From contig PMJR01000085.1 of NCBI GenBank assembly GCA_003158475.1, forward strand, positions 18,992-57,930: DNA of 38,939 bases, read 5' to 3'. This document shows positions 8,839 through 16,410 of the stretch, in pieces (position 1 is the first letter of the stretch; each line of letters begins with the position of its first letter). The notes under the pieces were generated by a model. That model searched no databases, was not told the DNA's origin, and saw only the letters and a program-made list of their open reading frames with translations. A program made the translations under genes and the position numbers. This DNA is from Ignavibacteriota bacterium. Its GTDB lineage: Bacteria > Bacteroidota > Ignavibacteria > UBA10030 > UBA6906.

Positions 8839-10689
8839 CTATTTTGCGTCCCCGAAATCCTTCCCTTCCTGGAGCAGCTTTTCGTATTCCTCCTTGTATT
8901 GCCTCACCGCATGGAAGAGTGCCTCGGCGATTTTCTGTTGCCCGCTGTCGCTCCTGAGCAGCCGCTCGTCCTCGCGGTTTGACAGGTAGGCGGATTCGAC
9001 AAGGACATTGGGCATTGCCGCCCCGACAAGCACGAGGAACCCCGCCTGCTTCACGCCCCGGTTCGGAATGCCGGTGCGCGACTCTATCTCCTTCTGCGCG
9101 AGGTCGGCGAATACTTCGCTTGCCTTGACATGTGCGCTCTGCGCCATCGCCACGAGGATGAAGTTCTCTTCCGTCAGCTGCTGGTATTTCGCTGCGTACC
9201 CCTGCTCCATTTCAATCACTGAATTCTCACGCTCCGCGATGGCGATTGCCTCCTCCGTGCGGCCGGGGCGGAGGAGATAGACCTCAAACCCGCGGGTCTT
9301 GCTCGGTTTCCGCGGCAGCGAATTGCAATGCACGCTGATAAAGAGTTTCCCCCCCGCTTCGTTGGCAATCCTCCCCCTCCTGTCGAGCTCGATGAACCGG
9401 TCGTCTTTGCGGGTGTAGACGACGTCGACGCCCTTCAGGTTCTCCTCGATCAGCTCCCCGAGCTTCAGCACGATGCCGAGCGCGACGGTTTTTTCCTTCA
9501 CCCCTGTTACGCCGATCGTCCCCGGGTCGTATCCACCATGACCCGCATCGAGCACGATCACGTCGAGTTTCCACTTGTTCCGTTCCGTGTCCAGATGCAG
9601 CGGGCTTTCACGTTCTCTCCTCGGAGGGGGGGGAGATAGGGCAACGGAGCTGCGTTCCCGTTCTTCCGGCTGTCCGGATGCGCTCCCGGCGGGGGATCCG
9701 GCGTCAACCTCCTGTTTCGCCGGGGGGAGAACGGTCGACCGTTGCGGGGTCTCTGGTTCGTTGTCCGGGACCGCCGCTTTCACTGATCTCCCTGCATGCA
9801 GCGTGTCCTGTTTGTGCACCGTCGCCGGGGGGGAAAACGTTTCGCGTTCTCTCTTCGGCATGGATCGGGTCTCCGGCCCGGGCGCGTTCTCCTCCGCGCC
9901 CGGCGTGCGGATGAGGAGAAGGAGGTCGTTGGATTCGCCGTCGTTCATGATCTCGGAGGCCGCAATTTTTCCCGAGAGCCTGAACGTCAGTTGTACGGAC
10001 GTGGGGGATTGGATGGCGATGATCTGTTTCACGAGCCCGGCGGGTCTGACGGAATTGATGGTCGCGATATCCGCCCGCGCGTCCCCCACGGTGACGTACA
10101 GCCACCCGTCGGCGCGAACCCAGTTCTCGTAGTCGCTCAGTTTCTTGGTCGCGGCGATGCGGATCAGCATCCCGTTGCTCTTCACTTCGAGACGGACCGT
10201 GGAAATGTCGAACGCGGGGACCGCGGCCTGCGTCCCTATCCCCAGCACCCCCGTCCACTGGTTATACGAGGCATTCACACCGAAGACGGGGCGCAGCAGG
10301 GGGAGGAACGACGCAAGCGGGACGAAATAGGAATTGGCGGCGAACACGACCTTTGCGGGGAGCTGGTACACGCTCTGGCGCCCCGCGCCGTCGGTCACGA
10401 TGATGAAGGGGTTCCCGCCTGCGACCTTGAGTCGCAGGGGAAGACGCTTGATCTCGAATTTCTGACTCTCCCGGCTTTCATACGTCGCGAGCGAGAATAT
10501 CTGGGCGAGATCGTTCAGCGATACATAGACCATGCCGGAGCGCCTGAAAGCGCCGATCACGGTGCTCCGCGAGGAGTCCCCCGCGAATTCGACGCGGACG
10601 GCGTTGTCCTCGGCCCGGGAGCCCTCCCGGGGGTAGATAACGAGCGCAAGGAGCGCCGCCCCGTATGTGAACCTCCGCGGAGAGCGCAT
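8839..10689 (-). CDS. N-acetylmuramoyl-L-alanine amidase (Amidase_3) with N-terminal beta-rich domains
   Basis: A cell-wall hydrolase that cuts the amide between N-acetylmuramic acid and L-alanine, used in daughter-cell separation. The 616 residues comprise a signal peptide (1-25), a copper-amine-oxidase-N-like domain (about 28-155), an AMIN-like beta domain (about 160-262), a low-complexity charged and Pro-rich linker (263-370) and a C-terminal zinc amidase. Zn ligands and catalytic residues are intact: His384 (DAGHGG), Glu399 (VKEKT), His454 (SVHCNS) and Glu565 (VESAYLSN). The linker contains a run of eight C at the SPPPP codons. The start codon overlaps the yajQ stop by 1 bp (TAATG), so translation is probably coupled. 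Confidence 0.93.
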   Translation of the reverse strand: MRSPRRFTYGAALLALVIYPREGSRAEDNAVRVEFAGDSSRSTVIGAFRRSGMVYVSLNDLAQIFSLATYESRESQKFEIKRLPLRLKVAGGNPFIIVTDGAGRQSVYQLPAKVVFAANSYFVPLASFLPLLRPVFGVNASYNQWTGVLGIGTQAAVPAFDISTVRLEVKSNGMLIRIAATKKLSDYENWVRADGWLYVTVGDARADIATINSVRPAGLVKQIIAIQSPTSVQLTFRLSGKIAASEIMNDGESNDLLLLIRTPGAEENAPGPETRSMPKRERETFSPPATVHKQDTLHAGRSVKAAVPDNEPETPQRSTVLPPAKQEVDAGSPAGSASGQPEERERSSVALSPPPPRRERESPLHLDTERNKWKLDVIVLDAGHGGYDPGTIGVTGVKEKTVALGIVLKLGELIEENLKGVDVVYTRKDDRFIELDRRGRIANEAGGKLFISVHCNSLPRKPSKTRGFEVYLLRPGRTEEAIAIAERENSVIEMEQGYAAKYQQLTEENFILVAMAQSAHVKASEVFADLAQKEIESRTGIPNRGVKQAGFLVLVGAAMPNVLVESAYLSNREDERLLRSDSGQQKIAEALFHAVRQYKEEYEKLLQEGKDFGDAK

Positions 10690-11186
10690 TAACGGTAATT
10701 CGTAAACTGCACGGCGAACTTCAGTTCCGCGTCGCGGATCAATTTCATCACGGACTGAAGATCGTCTTTCACCTTGCCGCTCACCCGGATCTGGTCGTCC
10801 ATGATCTGGGCCTGCACCTTCAGTTTGGTCTCTTTGATCATCTTCACGATAAGCCTGGCGTTCTCCTTGTCGATCCCCACCCGCAGCCCGATCGCCTGGC
10901 GGACCGTCCCTCCCGCCGCCGGTTCCGGGGGACCGTAATCAAGGGCCTTCAGGGGGACCCCGCGCTTTATCATCTTGTTTTGCAGTATGTCGACGACGGC
11001 TTTCAGCTTGAAATCGTCGTCGGAGACAACGGCGATCTTCTTCTCTTTCAGGTCGAGATCGATCGAGCTCTTCGAGCCCTTGAAATCATACCGCTGGGCG
11101 ATCTCCTTGCGCGCCTGGTTGATCGCGTTGTCGGTTTCCTGGAGGTCGACCTCCGACACGATATCGAACGAAAATGCCTCTGCCAT
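10689..11186 (-). CDS. yajQ: YajQ family nucleotide-binding (cyclic-di-GMP effector) protein
   Basis: A small cytoplasmic protein of two ferredoxin-like folds; some YajQ homologues bind cyclic di-GMP and modulate transcription. The opening AEAFSFDIVSEVDLQETDNAINQA, the RYDFKGS motif and the ending RDAELKFAVQFTNYR are diagnostic. At 165 residues it matches the family. I use the ATG at 11186, preceded by AAGGAG 5 nt upstream; the open frame extends further but without homology. It lies 10 nt after the 48-residue ORF and overlaps the amidase gene by one base. A link between c-di-GMP and cell-wall hydrolysis is suggested by context only. Confidence 0.94.
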   Translation of the reverse strand: MAEAFSFDIVSEVDLQETDNAINQARKEIAQRYDFKGSKSSIDLDLKEKKIAVVSDDDFKLKAVVDILQNKMIKRGVPLKALDYGPPEPAAGGTVRQAIGLRVGIDKENARLIVKMIKETKLKVQAQIMDDQIRVSGKVKDDLQSVMKLIRDAELKFAVQFTNYR

Positions 11187-11196
11187 GCTGTCTCCT

Positions 11197-11343
11197 TTAG
11201 GAGAATTTGACGTGCAGGAGCGCGTGCACGAAGATCTTGAACAGCTCCCAGCGCGGGTGGCGTCCCTCGAGGACATACTCCTGATGGACTTCCCGCTGTG
11301 ATGCGCTGTCGCGCGTGATGATCTGGACCGACAGTGGATGCAT
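11197..11343 (-). CDS. Small hypothetical protein (48 residues)
   Basis: A short ORF fills the gap between the saccharopine-dehydrogenase-like gene and yajQ exactly: its ATG (11343) is 2 nt after the upstream stop and its stop is 10 nt before the yajQ ATG. GGAG lies about 8 nt upstream. The protein is basic with several His residues and ends in a hydrophobic helix-like segment (LFKIFVHALLHVKF). There is no signal peptide or recognised domain. The tight packing with a plausible ribosome site on the coding strand of the operon supports a real gene, but conservation is untested. Confidence 0.6.
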   Translation of the reverse strand: MHPLSVQIITRDSASQREVHQEYVLEGRHPRWELFKIFVHALLHVKFS

Positions 11344-11345
11344 GG

Positions 11346-12500
11346 TCAGCTCCAGGTTTCGGTGATACGCTTTGTGATCTTCAGGTTTCTCTTCCCCAGC
11401 TCTTCGATTAACGCGTCTCCCGGAACACATTGTTCCGGGGGCTTCACACCGCGCTCACGAATCGTTCCGTGCGCGAGCATCTGGGCGGTGATGGACGTCG
11501 GGAAGGCTGTCGCACGCATCATCGCCGTGATCGAGGCGCTCTCGTCATAGTAATCGACGAACTCGTAGGCAAGGACCTTTTCCGCCCCCTGATGCGTGCC
11601 GGTGATCGTCGCCCGCGCGAGCACGACGTCCTTGTCGCCGAAATCGAGTTTCTTTCCCAGCAGGTCGGCAAAGAACTCCCGGTTGGTTTTCACGCTTCCC
11701 CCCACCATCATGGGCTCCCTGGTGGCAAACCCGAGATCGATGAGCGTTTTAAATTTCTCGCAGTGTCCGCGGTAGCGTATCGTCTTGTAATCGAGGGTCT
11801 GTACTTTTCCCGCGAACAGCTCCGGGAGCGTGGAAAGCCCCCCCGAGGTTGCGAACGCCTCCAGTTTTCCGAAAGGCTCGGGGAATTCGATCTCCTCGAG
11901 TCCCGACATCGAGTCGATATGTTTCAACTCCCCGTCCTGGATCACGAGAGCTTGTTCCACGTACTCGTTGATCAGCCCCTCGACCGAGAAGACGATCTGG
12001 TAATTCAAGGGAGGGCGCGGGTGCCGGGGCAATCCCCCCACGCGGAGCCGGATGGAGTCCAGCGTATCGAACCCCTTGCTTGCGGTGACCGCCAGTATGT
12101 TAATGAGCCCGGGAGCCAGGCCGCTGTTGGGAATCACGGTCACCCCTTTTGTGCGTGCCTCCTCGTCGAGTGCCAGCTGTTTCTCCACGACATCATTATT
12201 CCCCCCGAGGTCGCACACATGCACACCCGCCTGGAGGGCGGCCCGCGTCACCTGGAGGTTCACGGAATAGGTCACGGCGCTTATGACCGCGTCGCACCCC
12301 TTCATCGCCTCGACAAGGTCCCGGTTGCTGTTCACGTCGAGCCTGACCGGATGGACATTGGACCCGATTGCGCCGGCAGAGCGCTTAGCCGTCTGTACGT
12401 TGATGTCGGCAAGGATCACCTGGTTGTCGGGGCTGCTCCTGGCGAGGTCGTACGCCGCGGCCGATCCCATCATCCCGGCTCCAAGAACAAGATACTTCAT
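11346..12500 (-). CDS. Saccharopine dehydrogenase family protein
   Basis: A 384-residue NAD(P)-dependent oxidoreductase. The N-terminal Rossmann fold begins with VLGAGMMGSAAAYDL (residues 5-19, GxGxxG-type) and the Asp of LADIN (~32) would select NAD. The VTYSVNLQVTRAALQAGVHVCDLGGN segment and NSGLAPGLINILA are typical of the saccharopine dehydrogenase/carboxynorspermidine dehydrogenase superfamily. The exact reaction (lysine catabolism, lysine dehydrogenase or polyamine synthesis) cannot be read from sequence. AAGGAG is 4-6 nt upstream of the ATG. It follows ogg after 27 bp and precedes the 48-residue ORF by 2 bp, in the operon starting with mutT. Confidence 0.88.
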   Translation of the reverse strand: MKYLVLGAGMMGSAAAYDLARSSPDNQVILADINVQTAKRSAGAIGSNVHPVRLDVNSNRDLVEAMKGCDAVISAVTYSVNLQVTRAALQAGVHVCDLGGNNDVVEKQLALDEEARTKGVTVIPNSGLAPGLINILAVTASKGFDTLDSIRLRVGGLPRHPRPPLNYQIVFSVEGLINEYVEQALVIQDGELKHIDSMSGLEEIEFPEPFGKLEAFATSGGLSTLPELFAGKVQTLDYKTIRYRGHCEKFKTLIDLGFATREPMMVGGSVKTNREFFADLLGKKLDFGDKDVVLARATITGTHQGAEKVLAYEFVDYYDESASITAMMRATAFPTSITAQMLAHGTIRERGVKPPEQCVPGDALIEELGKRNLKITKRITETWS

Positions 12501-12527
12501 GTCACTCCTTTCGCATCACTGGCTGCT

Positions 12528-13166
12528 TTATTTCAGTATCTTCCCCGTCTCCCTGCTCCAGAACAACAGGTCGAGTTCGTCCATCGGTATCCCGACTTCC
12601 TCCGCAAAGCGCCGGAACTTCCCTTCGATCGTCCTGTAGCGCGCCGGGGTCAACGATTTCGGGAGCGCACGTATGATCCGGTGCCGGCGGAGGTTCTTCA
12701 AAATGTGCCTGTCGAGTATGGCCAGGTCCCGGTACCCGATGTTCCGGAGGAAATGGGACGCTTCCTTCCATCCCAGACCCTTCACATTCCGCACGAACCA
12801 CGCCCGCATCTCAGGCGGGGAGCTTCCTTCGCCGAGGGCGGCAAGTATGCCCGGAAGAGTTTTCTTCGCCTCGATCAGGTGCCTCGCTTTCGTGTTGTGA
12901 AAGCGAATGTAGTGTTCCTTCCCGGCGAGGATCTCCGATGGATCGATATCGGACCACAGAAAACCGGCCTCCTTCAAATGCTCCACTACCCTTGCGGCAT
13001 TGACGGCGCTTGATTGCGGCGTCAGCAGGCAATAGACAAGCTCGTAGAAATACTCCTCCTGCGGCACACACGTGAAATCTTGCAGCCGTGCACGTATCCC
13101 CGGTCGCCTCCCGGCATAGTCCCGGCGGAGGTCATCGACTTCACGGTACGGCGTTTCCCGCTTCAC
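12528..13166 (-). CDS. ogg: N-glycosylase/DNA lyase Ogg2-type (8-oxoguanine DNA glycosylase)
   Basis: This enzyme excises 8-oxoguanine from DNA and nicks the abasic site. At 212 residues it fits the small archaeal/thermophile Ogg2 group rather than eukaryotic OGG1. The helix-hairpin-helix VKGLGWKEASHFLRNIG (about 128-144) carries the likely Schiff-base Lys134, and Asp152 in LAILDRHIL is the conserved catalytic Asp. The GTG at 13166 overlaps the mutY stop (GTGA). The same frame is open further upstream, antisense-like and overlapping mutY, but homology begins only at the GTG. Coupled translation with MutY fits their shared role in the GO pathway. Confidence 0.9.
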   Translation of the reverse strand: MKRETPYREVDDLRRDYAGRRPGIRARLQDFTCVPQEEYFYELVYCLLTPQSSAVNAARVVEHLKEAGFLWSDIDPSEILAGKEHYIRFHNTKARHLIEAKKTLPGILAALGEGSSPPEMRAWFVRNVKGLGWKEASHFLRNIGYRDLAILDRHILKNLRRHRIIRALPKSLTPARYRTIEGKFRRFAEEVGIPMDELDLLFWSRETGKILK

Positions 13167-14068
13167 GCCAGCACCACGCGCGAGCCCGGCAGAGTCCTTC
13201 CCCGCCGCACCCGGACGAGTCCGTCCCGCTCCAGGCCCGCCAGGAGGCTCTCCAGCCAGGGGACGTCGTGCCGGGAGAACTCCGGACGGATCTCTCTCCC
13301 GAGCACTTCCGTCCTGAAACCGCCTTTTTTTCTCCGCAGGGCCTCGACGATGCGACCCCTGTAAATCCTGTTGGGCACGCCGTGCAATCCCGGCTCGGAC
13401 TTCCGTGTCCCACGCGCGGCCTGCGTCATCCCCTCTCGTGAAGCGCAGATCCCTCCGAGCGGGCACCTGCTGCACGAAGGGAGTCGCCCGGTACATATCG
13501 TGGCGCCGATATCCATTAATGCCTGGTTCCAATCATACACACCGCGCCGGGGAAGTATCCTCTCTGCCGTGCGCCAGATCTCTGCTTCGCTTTTCATATC
13601 CGCCGTTGAGGACATGCGCCATAGCACGCGCGAGAGAAGCCGCCGTATGTTCACATCGACAACCGGTACCGGCAGACCGTGGACCGACGAGAGTATCGCA
13701 TGCGCCGTGTACCTCCCGATTCCCGGGAGCTCCAGGAGCGATGCCGCGTCGGACGGAATCTTCATCCCCCGTTCGACGAGCACTGAGGCGAGCGCGTGCA
13801 GCCGGACCGCCCTGTTGTTGTACCCCATCCCGCGCCACGCCAGCACCACTTCCCGCTGCCGCGCCAGGGCCAGCGAACGCATTGATGGAAAACGGCGGAG
13901 GAACCGGGGGTATATGTCGAGGACCCTGCTGACCTGCGTCTGTTGCAGCATGATCTCCGACAGTATGATCCTGTACGGATCGGACTCGCCCCGCCACGGC
14001 AGAGAGCGTCCGTGCCGGCGGTACCATTGGCGCACTGGAGAGATGATGCTACGGTCGCGACTTCTCAT
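13163..14068 (-). CDS. mutY: A/G-specific adenine DNA glycosylase MutY, short form
   Basis: MutY removes adenine mispaired with 8-oxoguanine. The 301-residue protein has catalytic Glu38 (LSEIMLQQTQV), the HhH motif LPGIGRYTAHAIL (114-126) and catalytic Asp138 (VVDVN). The iron-sulfur cluster ligands Cys192, Cys199, Cys202 and Cys208 have the spacing C-X6-C-X2-C-X5-C. The usual C-terminal Nudix-like domain that reads 8-oxoG is missing. Instead about 75 residues (RIYRGRIVEALRR... to the end) look like a small winged helix, as in short actinobacterial-type MutY proteins. It overlaps mutT by 20 bp and ogg by 4 bp. Confidence 0.94.
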   Translation of the reverse strand: MRSRDRSIISPVRQWYRRHGRSLPWRGESDPYRIILSEIMLQQTQVSRVLDIYPRFLRRFPSMRSLALARQREVVLAWRGMGYNNRAVRLHALASVLVERGMKIPSDAASLLELPGIGRYTAHAILSSVHGLPVPVVDVNIRRLLSRVLWRMSSTADMKSEAEIWRTAERILPRRGVYDWNQALMDIGATICTGRLPSCSRCPLGGICASREGMTQAARGTRKSEPGLHGVPNRIYRGRIVEALRRKKGGFRTEVLGREIRPEFSRHDVPWLESLLAGLERDGLVRVRRGRTLPGSRVVLA

Positions 14069-14468
14069 CTCTCAGGAAGATCTCGACGGCTTCACGGTTC
14101 CCCTCAAGCATGTCCAGCCGGGCAAGTTCGGCAAATGTCACCCAGCGGATCTCTTCAAATGCGCGGTTCGCGGGCTTTCCCGCGTACCGATCGACAACAA
14201 AATAGAATACCCGGAAGGAACCATCTCTCTCCGGGTCGGCCACTCCGTCCTTGTACACCCACTCCTGCCGGTGAATTTCCGCCCCGGGGGTCGCCTCGAT
14301 CCCCAGCTCTTCGCGAAGTTCCCGTTGGAGCGCTCCGGCCGGGGACTCTCCCGCTTCCACCTTCCCACCCGGGAATTCCCACTTCAGAGGATACACGGCA
14401 TTTCGCTTGCGTTGGCATGCAAGCACCATTCCGTCATCCCTGATTATGCCGACCGCCACTTCCTTCAT
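14049..14468 (-). CDS. mutT: Nudix hydrolase, MutT-like (8-oxo-dGTP diphosphatase candidate)
   Basis: A 139-residue Nudix protein likely to cleanse oxidised dGTP from the nucleotide pool. The full Nudix box GX5EX7REUXEEXGU is present: GKVEAGESPAGALQ followed by RELREELGI. The N-terminal KEVAVGIIRDDGMVLACQRK and the PLKWEFPGGK lead-in match MutT/CtfA-type proteins. The ATG at 14468 begins the homologous region; the open frame extends to 14588 without homology. There is no Shine-Dalgarno sequence, and a TATCTT box lies 6 nt upstream, so the mRNA may be leaderless. It heads an operon with MutY and Ogg, strongly supporting an 8-oxoguanine role. Confidence 0.88.
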   Translation of the reverse strand: MKEVAVGIIRDDGMVLACQRKRNAVYPLKWEFPGGKVEAGESPAGALQRELREELGIEATPGAEIHRQEWVYKDGVADPERDGSFRVFYFVVDRYAGKPANRAFEEIRWVTFAELARLDMLEGNREAVEIFLRDEKSRP

Positions 14469-14474
14469 TGCTGA

Positions 14475-14503
14475 AAGATACGAAAATTGAGGGAAAATCG
14501 AAA
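14475..14503 (-). promoter_or_regulatory. Possible leaderless promoter of the mutT operon
   Basis: Minus-strand TATCTT (14480-14475) ends exactly 6 nt before the mutT ATG, so transcription would begin at the start codon. A weak -35 TTTCGA (14503-14498) lies 17 bp further upstream (3 of 6 consensus bases). The same TATCTT-N6-ATG layout occurs upstream of rluE. Weak evidence on its own. Confidence 0.28.
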
Positions 14504-14584
14504 CCTGAGCCCTCACGGCGCCACAATCCCTGCGAGCGGAAGAAAGAACCCTCTTAATTGGATTCGAGAGGATTCGGCGGATTG

Positions 14585-14596
14585 CCACAATTGTGG
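14585..14596. promoter_or_regulatory. 12-bp perfect palindrome CCACAATTGTGG in the divergent gap
   Basis: The palindrome CCACAATTGTGG lies between mutT (minus) and the plus-strand gene at 14643, next to an AT-rich ATATATAT stretch. Its symmetry and position suggest a dimeric repressor or activator site, but only one copy was seen and no regulator is encoded nearby. Confidence 0.25.
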
Positions 14597-14642
14597 ATAT
14601 ATATGCATTGAGGAATGCCTTTCATAGTACCGGAACACGCGG

Positions 14643-15062
14643 ATGGAATTCAAGAGGGACATAATCGGAGAATACACGGGGTCTTTTGCCCCCTCGGTCG
14701 GAGGGAACACGCTTGTCGTGCGGAACAGAACGAGGATTTATGAGAGCGAGAAGGGGCACCTCTCCTACGTCATCACCGAGCAGGTCACCGATCAGCACCG
14801 GCGCCTGACCCGCAGGGAGACGTACGTTGGACTGGTGACGGAACAGGCTCCATCAGAGGAAGACGGAATTTTTCATCTTCACCTCAGTCCGCTCGACAAG
14901 CCCTACAGGGGGGGGAATGATCTCAGGTGCAATTTTCTCTTCAGCGAGGATTTCAATTCATATTTCCTTGTGTTCGACTGGAAGGAAGGCCTGGGAAGAA
15001 TTCAGTTTCGTCTGAAGAAAGCCTCGCAAAACGGTTCAGGGAGGCGGAGGAAACAGGTGTAG
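14643..15062 (+). CDS. Hypothetical protein, not recognised
   Basis: A 139-residue protein without signal peptide, membrane segment or a motif I recognise. Composition is soluble and mixed, with predicted beta strands (NTLVVRNRTRIYE, LSYVITEQV, IFHLHLSPL, FLVFDWK, GRIQFRLK) suggesting a single beta-rich domain, and a basic C-terminus (SGRRRKQ). It is transcribed divergently from the mutT operon and convergently with the next gene (7 bp between stops). No clear Shine-Dalgarno sequence precedes the ATG. The long uninterrupted frame, with codon use like its neighbours, supports a real gene. Confidence 0.68.
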   Translation: MEFKRDIIGEYTGSFAPSVGGNTLVVRNRTRIYESEKGHLSYVITEQVTDQHRRLTRRETYVGLVTEQAPSEEDGIFHLHLSPLDKPYRGGNDLRCNFLFSEDFNSYFLVFDWKEGLGRIQFRLKKASQNGSGRRRKQV

Positions 15063-15069
15063 CTCTCCT

Positions 15070-15885
15070 TCACCACGGTCCCCACCCCGGGCACTCCACG
15101 CGAATGACGTTCCAGGCTATCCCGGATCGCTTCATGCGGACCGTGGCCACCCCCGAAGCAGAGAGGGAACGGAGGGTCCCGGCCTCGAGCCCCGTCCAGG
15201 AGATTGCGAACCGCACGCTGGCATATCCCCGCTCAACGGTACATCCTCTCTCCGTTACATCGGAACCCGTGAAGACCGCGATCCCTGCAACGAACGTGTC
15301 AATCGAACGCCGCATCTCCTCGCGCGTGACGGGCCTCCCCGAGGGACTGTAGAGTTCCTCCCTGTCTGACCTCTGCATGCACCCTTGCGTGTCCCTTCCG
15401 AAGAGCGCATAAAGAAAATGCCCCGCAAACATAGTCGCGCACGCCTCCTCATCGGGGTGGAAATCCTCGTACACGAAGCTGTGCGTCATTCCCGCGATCC
15501 GAACGTCGTCGATTTCCATGTCAAAAAGTTCTTCGACGATGAACCTGTAAGCCTCGGCAGGGGGAACGGTCCGGTCGAAGTGGACAGCGATTGCGTTTGC
15601 TCCGAGGTGATCGATCAATCTGCGGAGTTCCCCCGGGATTTGCCGGGGGGGGAGTGATGAGGGGGGAGTGAAGCGCGGGTTCCCGGCATAGGAACGGACG
15701 GTCGTCTTTCCGACTCCCTGGAACTGCCTTTCGAACTCTTCTACGGTGTCAAGCCACTCGCCTATGATCTCGGGGGGAGCATCCGATTCGCTGAAGGAAA
15801 ACCGGGCTCCGTATTTCTCCTCCAGATTCTTCCGCTTCTGTTCGTTCAGCGCGCGTTGTATGCGGTCCTGCGTGTCGTCCGGCAT
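15070..15885 (-). CDS. Hypothetical protein, not recognised
   Basis: A 271-residue soluble protein. Residues 1-60 are charged and helical (RALNEQKRKNLEEKYGARF and IIGEWLDTVEEFERQF), followed by a mixed alpha/beta region with many acidic residues (FIVEELFDMEIDDVRI, FVYEDFHPDEE). The last 60 residues are strand-rich (ASVRFAISWTGLE, VATVRMKR, WNVIRVECPGW) and vaguely recall NTF2-like folds, but I do not assign one. GGAGAG lies upstream of the ATG at 15885. It follows folA after 60 bp on the same strand, so it may be the third gene of thyA-folA. Confidence 0.72.
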   Translation of the reverse strand: MPDDTQDRIQRALNEQKRKNLEEKYGARFSFSESDAPPEIIGEWLDTVEEFERQFQGVGKTTVRSYAGNPRFTPPSSLPPRQIPGELRRLIDHLGANAIAVHFDRTVPPAEAYRFIVEELFDMEIDDVRIAGMTHSFVYEDFHPDEEACATMFAGHFLYALFGRDTQGCMQRSDREELYSPSGRPVTREEMRRSIDTFVAGIAVFTGSDVTERGCTVERGYASVRFAISWTGLEAGTLRSLSASGVATVRMKRSGIAWNVIRVECPGWGPW

Positions 15886-15945
15886 TTCCGTCTCTCCGCT
15901 GTTGGTAATGATCGCTTCGGAGCCGATGGAGTCGCCGGGGGGGGG

Positions 15946-16410
15946 TCAGGTCCGGACGTAGTCTACGAATTCAAATTCCGGGTGGCGTTCGCGTGCCGCT
16001 TCTCTGAACACGGTGCCGAGCAGGTGCTCGTAGGGGGGAAAAAACGCGTCCGCCTCCACGTTCCGGTCGACAAGCGTCAGATAGAGTTCGTCGGCGCGGT
16101 CGATGAGCTGCGCGTACACATTCCCTCCCCCGATCACAAACACTCTCTCCGCAGACGCAAGTGCCCGGAGCGATTCCTCAATCGAAGCGTATGACTCGAT
16201 CCCCGGCACGGGAGAGGAGCTCAGCACAACATTTCTCCTCCCCGGGAGGGGTCGTCCGAGCGATTCCCATGTCCTCCTACCCATCAGGACGGCATGGCCC
16301 GTTGTCAGACGCTTAAATCGCTTCAAATCCTCCGGAATGTGCCACGGGAGCTTCCCATCCTTGCCGATGGCGCGGCGGTGATCCAGAGCCGCGATAATAG
16401 CCAATTTCAC
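15946..16410 (-). CDS. folA: Dihydrofolate reductase
   Basis: DHFR reduces dihydrofolate to tetrahydrofolate with NADPH, recycling the dihydrofolate made by thymidylate synthase. The 154 residues show the family pattern: IAALDHRRAIGKDGKLPWHIPEDLKRFK (with Trp23 and the acidic Glu/Asp pair), GHAVLMGRRTWESLGRPLPGR and VFVIGGGNVYAQLI. The GTG start at 16410 overlaps the thyA stop (GTGA), so the two enzymes of the thymidylate cycle are translationally coupled. A run of nine G lies immediately after its stop at 15937-15945. Confidence 0.96.
   Translation of the reverse strand: MKLAIIAALDHRRAIGKDGKLPWHIPEDLKRFKRLTTGHAVLMGRRTWESLGRPLPGRRNVVLSSSPVPGIESYASIEESLRALASAERVFVIGGGNVYAQLIDRADELYLTLVDRNVEADAFFPPYEHLLGTVFREAARERHPEFEFVDYVRT

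Noticed and set aside
11430-13013. 527-codon plus-strand open frame
   Set aside because: Antisense to the saccharopine dehydrogenase-like gene and ogg, both of which have clear motifs; no domain or ribosome site on the plus strand.
15937-15945. Run of nine G after folA (also G8 runs at 9626, 15645 and 34380) as phase-variable switches
   Set aside because: These lie after stop codons or inside genes without a promoter or frame context that would make slippage regulatory; they mainly show that this genome tolerates G runs and that such runs may be sequencing-error hot spots.
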